Source of the DNA: Sneathiellales bacterium | Lineage (GTDB): Bacteria; Pseudomonadota; Alphaproteobacteria; JANQFL01 | DNA length: 64,000 bases | Reading direction: 5' to 3' | NCBI GenBank assembly: GCA_028277845.1 | Contig: JANQFL010000108.1 | Location: 62,001 to 126,000 of the forward strand | Shown here: piece by piece, positions 60,965-64,000 of the stretch | How positions within the stretch are numbered: the stretch's first letter is position 1 | How the letters are laid out: every line of letters begins with the position of its first letter | Notes under the pieces: model-generated | Seen by the model: the letters and a program-made list of their open reading frames with translations, nothing else | Databases searched by the model: none | Told to the model about the DNA's origin: nothing | Made by a program: the position numbers and the translations under genes

Positions 60965-61696
60965 TTATTCGGCCATTTTTCGGGCGGTTTGCGCCAATTC
61001 CACAAGTATTGTACGGACGTCTCCTGTGGTTCGGGCGATTTCCGGGAACGGCAGACGGAAATATGCGCCCTGCCTGTGCAGATCGGCGCCGTCGGGATCG
61101 CAGCCGGTCATGCGCCAGCCGCCGCCGTCCAGGCCGCCCAGGCCTCGGGCGTAGGCATCCATGGCGTCGCCGTGATGGTCGTTCATATGGTCGACGATGT
61201 CCGCTTCCGCCTCGGCGATCTCGCGGCAGCCGCTTTCCGGCAGCACGATGTCCCCGCCTTCGACATCATGGATGCGGCCGAAACCCGCCACCAGGTGGGC
61301 CGACCGGATATGGACGCGGTAGAAGGAAAAATCACCGAAGTCGGCGTAGTCTTCGGCCGATGGATGGCGCGCCAGATAGCGGGCGCGCAGGCGCGGATCG
61401 TCGGTTGCTTCGATGGTGCCCATAACGGTGGCCCTGGCGCCGGTCAGCGGATCGGGCAGGCCGGCGGTGCCGTCGTACAGCAATGACACGGCGGGCGCTT
61501 TCAGCAAATTGTCCGTATGGCGGGCCAGTGTGGACAGCAGCAGGACCGGGCTGCCGTCCTGGTCGCAGGCGGCCAGAACCAGCGAACAATAGGGCACCGG
61601 ACCATCCGGGCCGGTATACAGGGTGCCCAGGGTCGCCGTGCCGGCGCCGCGGATCAAGCCGCGGATCTCCTGGCCGAGGGCGGCGGTGTCGGTCAT
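60965..61696 (-). CDS. HugZ-like pyridoxamine 5'-phosphate oxidase family protein
   Basis: The 243-residue protein has an N-terminal split-barrel FMN-binding-like domain (about 5-150; GTATLGTLYTGPDGPVPYCS, LLLSTLARHTDNLLKAPAVSLLYDG) and a C-terminal DUF2470 domain starting near IVDHMNDHHGDAMDAYARG. This is the layout of HugZ/HutZ-type haem-utilisation proteins. The His-rich HMNDHHGD stretch is the DUF2470 hallmark. AAGGAGA precedes the ATG. It sits between pckA and chvI, where it is not usual. Confidence 0.93.
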   Translation of the reverse strand: MTDTAALGQEIRGLIRGAGTATLGTLYTGPDGPVPYCSLVLAACDQDGSPVLLLSTLARHTDNLLKAPAVSLLYDGTAGLPDPLTGARATVMGTIEATDDPRLRARYLARHPSAEDYADFGDFSFYRVHIRSAHLVAGFGRIHDVEGGDIVLPESGCREIAEAEADIVDHMNDHHGDAMDAYARGLGGLDGGGWRMTGCDPDGADLHRQGAYFRLPFPEIARTTGDVRTILVELAQTARKMAE

Positions 61697-61900
61697 GGCC
61701 GGGTCTCCTTCCCTGACAAGGCTGTTGTGAGAAACCGTCGCAGAAACAATGCATGGCGGTGTCGAGGAATGCTACCATGGGGCAATACTCCGCCCAATTC
61801 TGACGCGATTTCGCCTTAATTGCGCCGCAACCGGCGGAATAAGCTGAGAATGCGCCGGTCCGCAAGGGCCGGCGGGTTCAAGTGTTGAGGGGTAAAGGGG

Positions 61901-62593
61901 ATGCCAACCATCGCGTTGGTCGATGACGACCGTAATATTCTGACATCGGTGTCCATGGCCTTCGAGGCCGAGGGCTTCAAAGTGCGAACCTACAACGACG
62001 GGGCCGAAGCCTTGCGCGGCGTATCCGCCAGTCCCGTCGACCTGGTGGTGCTGGATATCAAGATGCCGCGGCTGGACGGCATGGAGACCCTGAACCGCCT
62101 GCGCCGGTCCAGCGACGTGCCGGTCATCTTCCTGACCTCCAAGGACGACGAGATCGACGAAGTGCTCGGCCTCAAAATGGGCGCCGACGACTATATCCGC
62201 AAGCCGTTCTCGCAGCGCCTGCTGATCGAACGGGTGCGCGCTCTGCTGCGCCGCTCCGAGGTCAACCGCGGCCAGGGCGAGGAGGCGGAGAAAGCGCTGG
62301 TGCGCGGCGAACTGACCATGGACCCGGCGCGTCACCTCAGCACCTGGAAGTCGCAACCCGTGTCGCTGACGGTCACGGAATTTCTCATCCTGTTGGCCCT
62401 GGCCCGCCGTCCCGGCCACGTCAAAAGCCGCGACCAGTTGATGGATGCGGCCTACAGCGACAACACCTATGTCGACGACCGCACCCTCGACAGCCACATC
62501 AAGCGGCTGCGCAAGAAGTTCCGGGTGGTCGACAAGGAATTCGACAATATCGAGACCCTTTACGGGGTGGGTTACCGTTACAGGGAAGAATAA
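61901..62593 (+). CDS. chvI: ChvI-type OmpR-family response regulator
   Basis: The 230-residue regulator has a receiver domain with acidic pair VDDDRNI near residues 6-12, phosphorylation-site D51 in [14 protein letters not shown], and Lys in [12 protein letters not shown] winged-helix OmpR output domain follows (about 130-228; [47 protein letters not shown]). Its position beside pckA and directly before an ExoS/ChvG-like kinase gene supports ChvI, the acid/envelope regulator. GAGGGG lies eight bases upstream of the ATG. Confidence 0.96.
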   Translation: MPTIALVDDDRNILTSVSMAFEAEGFKVRTYNDGAEALRGVSASPVDLVVLDIKMPRLDGMETLNRLRRSSDVPVIFLTSKDDEIDEVLGLKMGADDYIRKPFSQRLLIERVRALLRRSEVNRGQGEEAEKALVRGELTMDPARHLSTWKSQPVSLTVTEFLILLALARRPGHVKSRDQLMDAAYSDNTYVDDRTLDSHIKRLRKKFRVVDKEFDNIETLYGVGYRYREE

Positions 62594-62596
62594 GCC

Positions 62597-64000
62597 TTGG
62601 CCCGTGGGCCTCTCATAGTCGATCCGATGGATCGGCCGGGTTTCGTTGCCGCACATCCCGAGGACGGGACGGATGGCCCCCAACCGGCCGAACCGGCGAA
62701 ACGTACTGCGCCGGCACCGGTGCGCCGGCGCCGCCGGCGGCGGTTTTCCGCGCTGACCCGCCGTATTCTGGCGATCAATATTCTCGCGCTGGCGTTTCTG
62801 CTGGGCGGTCTGCTGTACCTGGATACCTATCGGGATGGATTGGTCGAGGCCAAACTGGAATCGCTCCGGGTCCAGGGCGAACTCATTGCCGGCGCGTTGG
62901 GCGAAAGCGCCTTCCGCGGCGATCCGGAAAACCGGGCATTGGATCCGGACACGGCCGGGCAGATCATTCGGCGCTTGAGCGAAACCGCCCGCGCCCGCGC
63001 CCGTTTGTTTGACGTGTCCGGCGCCCTGATGGCCGACAGCCGCCTGCTCCTGGGGGCCGGCCGGCAGGTCATATTGCGCCGGTTGCCGTCCGACGATGCC
63101 AGTTCCGCGTTCATGGCGCTCCTCGAGGGATTGTACGACTGGGTGACTTCCTGGTTGCCGCTGGGTTCCGAATTCCCGCCCTATCTGGAACGGGCCGACC
63201 AAAGGGCCGAGGACTACAGCGAGGCCGCCGAAGCCCTGCTGGGCCGCAACGGCTGGGGCCGGCGCGATGCGGGCGGTGACGGACAGGTTCTGTCGGTTGC
63301 CGTGCCGATCCAGGCCTTCAAGCAGGTCCACGGCGCGTTGCTGCTGTCGGTGTTCGACGGGGAAATCGAAGAATCCGTGCGTTCTGCCCGTTTGGCCATC
63401 CTGCAGGTCTTCGCCCTGGCGCTGGGGGTGACGGTGTTGTTGTCGGTGTTTCTGGCCAGCACCATCGCCCGGCCGGTGCGCAAGCTGGCCGATGCCGCCG
63501 ATCACGTGCGCCGGTCGGTCGGCGGCCGGGCCGAAATTCCCGACTTCACCAGCCGGCAGGACGAAATCGGGGAATTGTCCGAGGCGCTCCGGGACATGAC
63601 GGATGCGTTGTATGCCCGCCTCGATGCCATCGAATCCTTTGCCGCCGACGTGTCCCACGAAATCAAGAACCCGCTCAGCAGTCTCCGCAGCGCCATCGAA
63701 ACCCTGGGCCGGGTGTCGGACCCGGATCAACAGGCCCGTCTCAAGCAGGTCATCGAATCCGACATCGTGCGCCTCGACCGGCTGATCAGCGACATCTCGG
63801 ATGCCTCGCGGATCGATGCCGAGCTGTCCCGGGCCGAAATGCATCCGGTCAATCTGCGCCACCTGATGACGACGCTGGCCGACGTCTACGGCTCGGCGGA
63901 CAACGGCCTCTCGGTCGTGCTGGATTTGGATCAATCGGCCGATTTGATGGTGTCCGGGGTCGAGGACCGGTTGGGACGGGTCTTCCGCAACCTCATCGAC
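62597..64000 (+). CDS. chvG: ChvG-type sensor histidine kinase, N-terminal part (3' end outside window)
   Basis: The frame from TTG 62597 (or ATG 62627) stays open to base 64000. Residues, counted from the TTG, include a basic N-terminus (VRRRRRRRF), a first transmembrane helix (ILAINILALAFLLGGLLYL), a periplasmic sensor of about 180 residues, and a second helix (AILQVFALALGVTVLLSVFLA). A HAMP domain follows, then the H box FAADVSHEIKNPLSSLRSA. The ATPase domain is cut off by the window end. Position right after chvI and the large periplasmic domain fit ChvG/ExoS. The ORF has no stop in the window. Confidence 0.94.
   Translation, partial: MARGPLIVDPMDRPGFVAAHPEDGTDGPQPAEPAKRTAPAPVRRRRRRRFSALTRRILAINILALAFLLGGLLYLDTYRDGLVEAKLESLRVQGELIAGALGESAFRGDPENRALDPDTAGQIIRRLSETARARARLFDVSGALMADSRLLLGAGRQVILRRLPSDDASSAFMALLEGLYDWVTSWLPLGSEFPPYLERADQRAEDYSEAAEALLGRNGWGRRDAGGDGQVLSVAVPIQAFKQVHGALLLSVFDGEIEESVRSARLAILQVFALALGVTVLLSVFLASTIARPVRKLADAADHVRRSVGGRAEIPDFTSRQDEIGELSEALRDMTDALYARLDAIESFAADVSHEIKNPLSSLRSAIETLGRVSDPDQQARLKQVIESDIVRLDRLISDISDASRIDAELSRAEMHPVNLRHLMTTLADVYGSADNGLSVVLDLDQSADLMVSGVEDRLGRVFRNLID

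Noticed and set aside
61772-63934. A 720-residue open frame antisense to chvI-chvG
   Set aside because: It lies entirely opposite two well-supported genes and shows no family motif; it is a GC-driven shadow.

Overview
The window reads as chromosomal DNA of a GC-rich alphaproteobacterium, probably Rhodospirillales-like (inference). The strongest lineage marker is the right end, where ATP-type pckA sits next to the chvI-chvG two-component pair. Genes are densely packed on both strands, many with ATGA or TGATG overlaps, so long antisense open frames are common and were ignored.

Region 1 (1-17.3 kb) is the edge of an exosortase-A (XrtA/PEP-CTERM) exopolysaccharide locus. It holds the tail of a sugar transferase, the prsK-prsR-prsT regulatory/TPR set, an asparagine-synthase-like protein, a secreted beta-helix protein, a MotA/ZorA-like membrane coiled-coil protein, a polysaccharide deacetylase, two GT4 glycosyltransferases and wecB. 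The exosortase itself is not in the window. Region 2 (17.3-23.4 kb) has an nSTAND1-type STAND ATPase with a TIR/DUF4062-like front end, a receiver-domain protein, a hotdog thioesterase coupled to a membrane protein, a VOC protein and an unknown conserved protein.

Region 3 (23.4-37.3 kb) is the most interesting part. It contains an FCD-type GntR regulator, RidA, a Liv-type ABC transporter with a LivM-LivG fusion, three glutamate-synthase-like subunits resembling MgsABC/GlxBCD, a gamma-glutamyl-amide-synthetase-like GS, an FAD amine oxidase and an aldehyde dehydrogenase. The same 17-bp palindrome, consensus TTGWATACAGKATWCAA, occurs four times: at the gntR/ridA divergence, before the transporter operon, before the mgs-like operon and at the oxidase/dehydrogenase divergence. 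This defines a local regulon. I propose that it takes up an amine, conjugates it to glutamate and oxidises it, as a variant of the N-methylglutamate or Puu pathways.

Region 4 (37.5-48.5 kb) holds hppD, a Zrg-like zinc/metal ABC operon, tRNA-Arg(CCG), two copies of a palindromic repeat around an ABC ATPase and a small zinc-finger gene, polA, and a class III cyclase with TPRs. Region 5 (48.5-58.2 kb) has two tandem tRNA-like sequences with damaged acceptor stems, a slipin gene whose stop codon lies at the edge of a 270-bp MITE-like element, a PqiA-like protein, a PAS-GAF histidine kinase, a gamma-glutamyltransferase-like enzyme, a cytochrome c, an MDR and an SDR oxidoreductase. It ends with a candidate small RNA that has a CRP-type promoter and an intrinsic terminator. 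Region 6 (58.2-64 kb) has a FAH-family hydratase, pckA, a HugZ-like protein, chvI and the start of chvG, which runs off the window.
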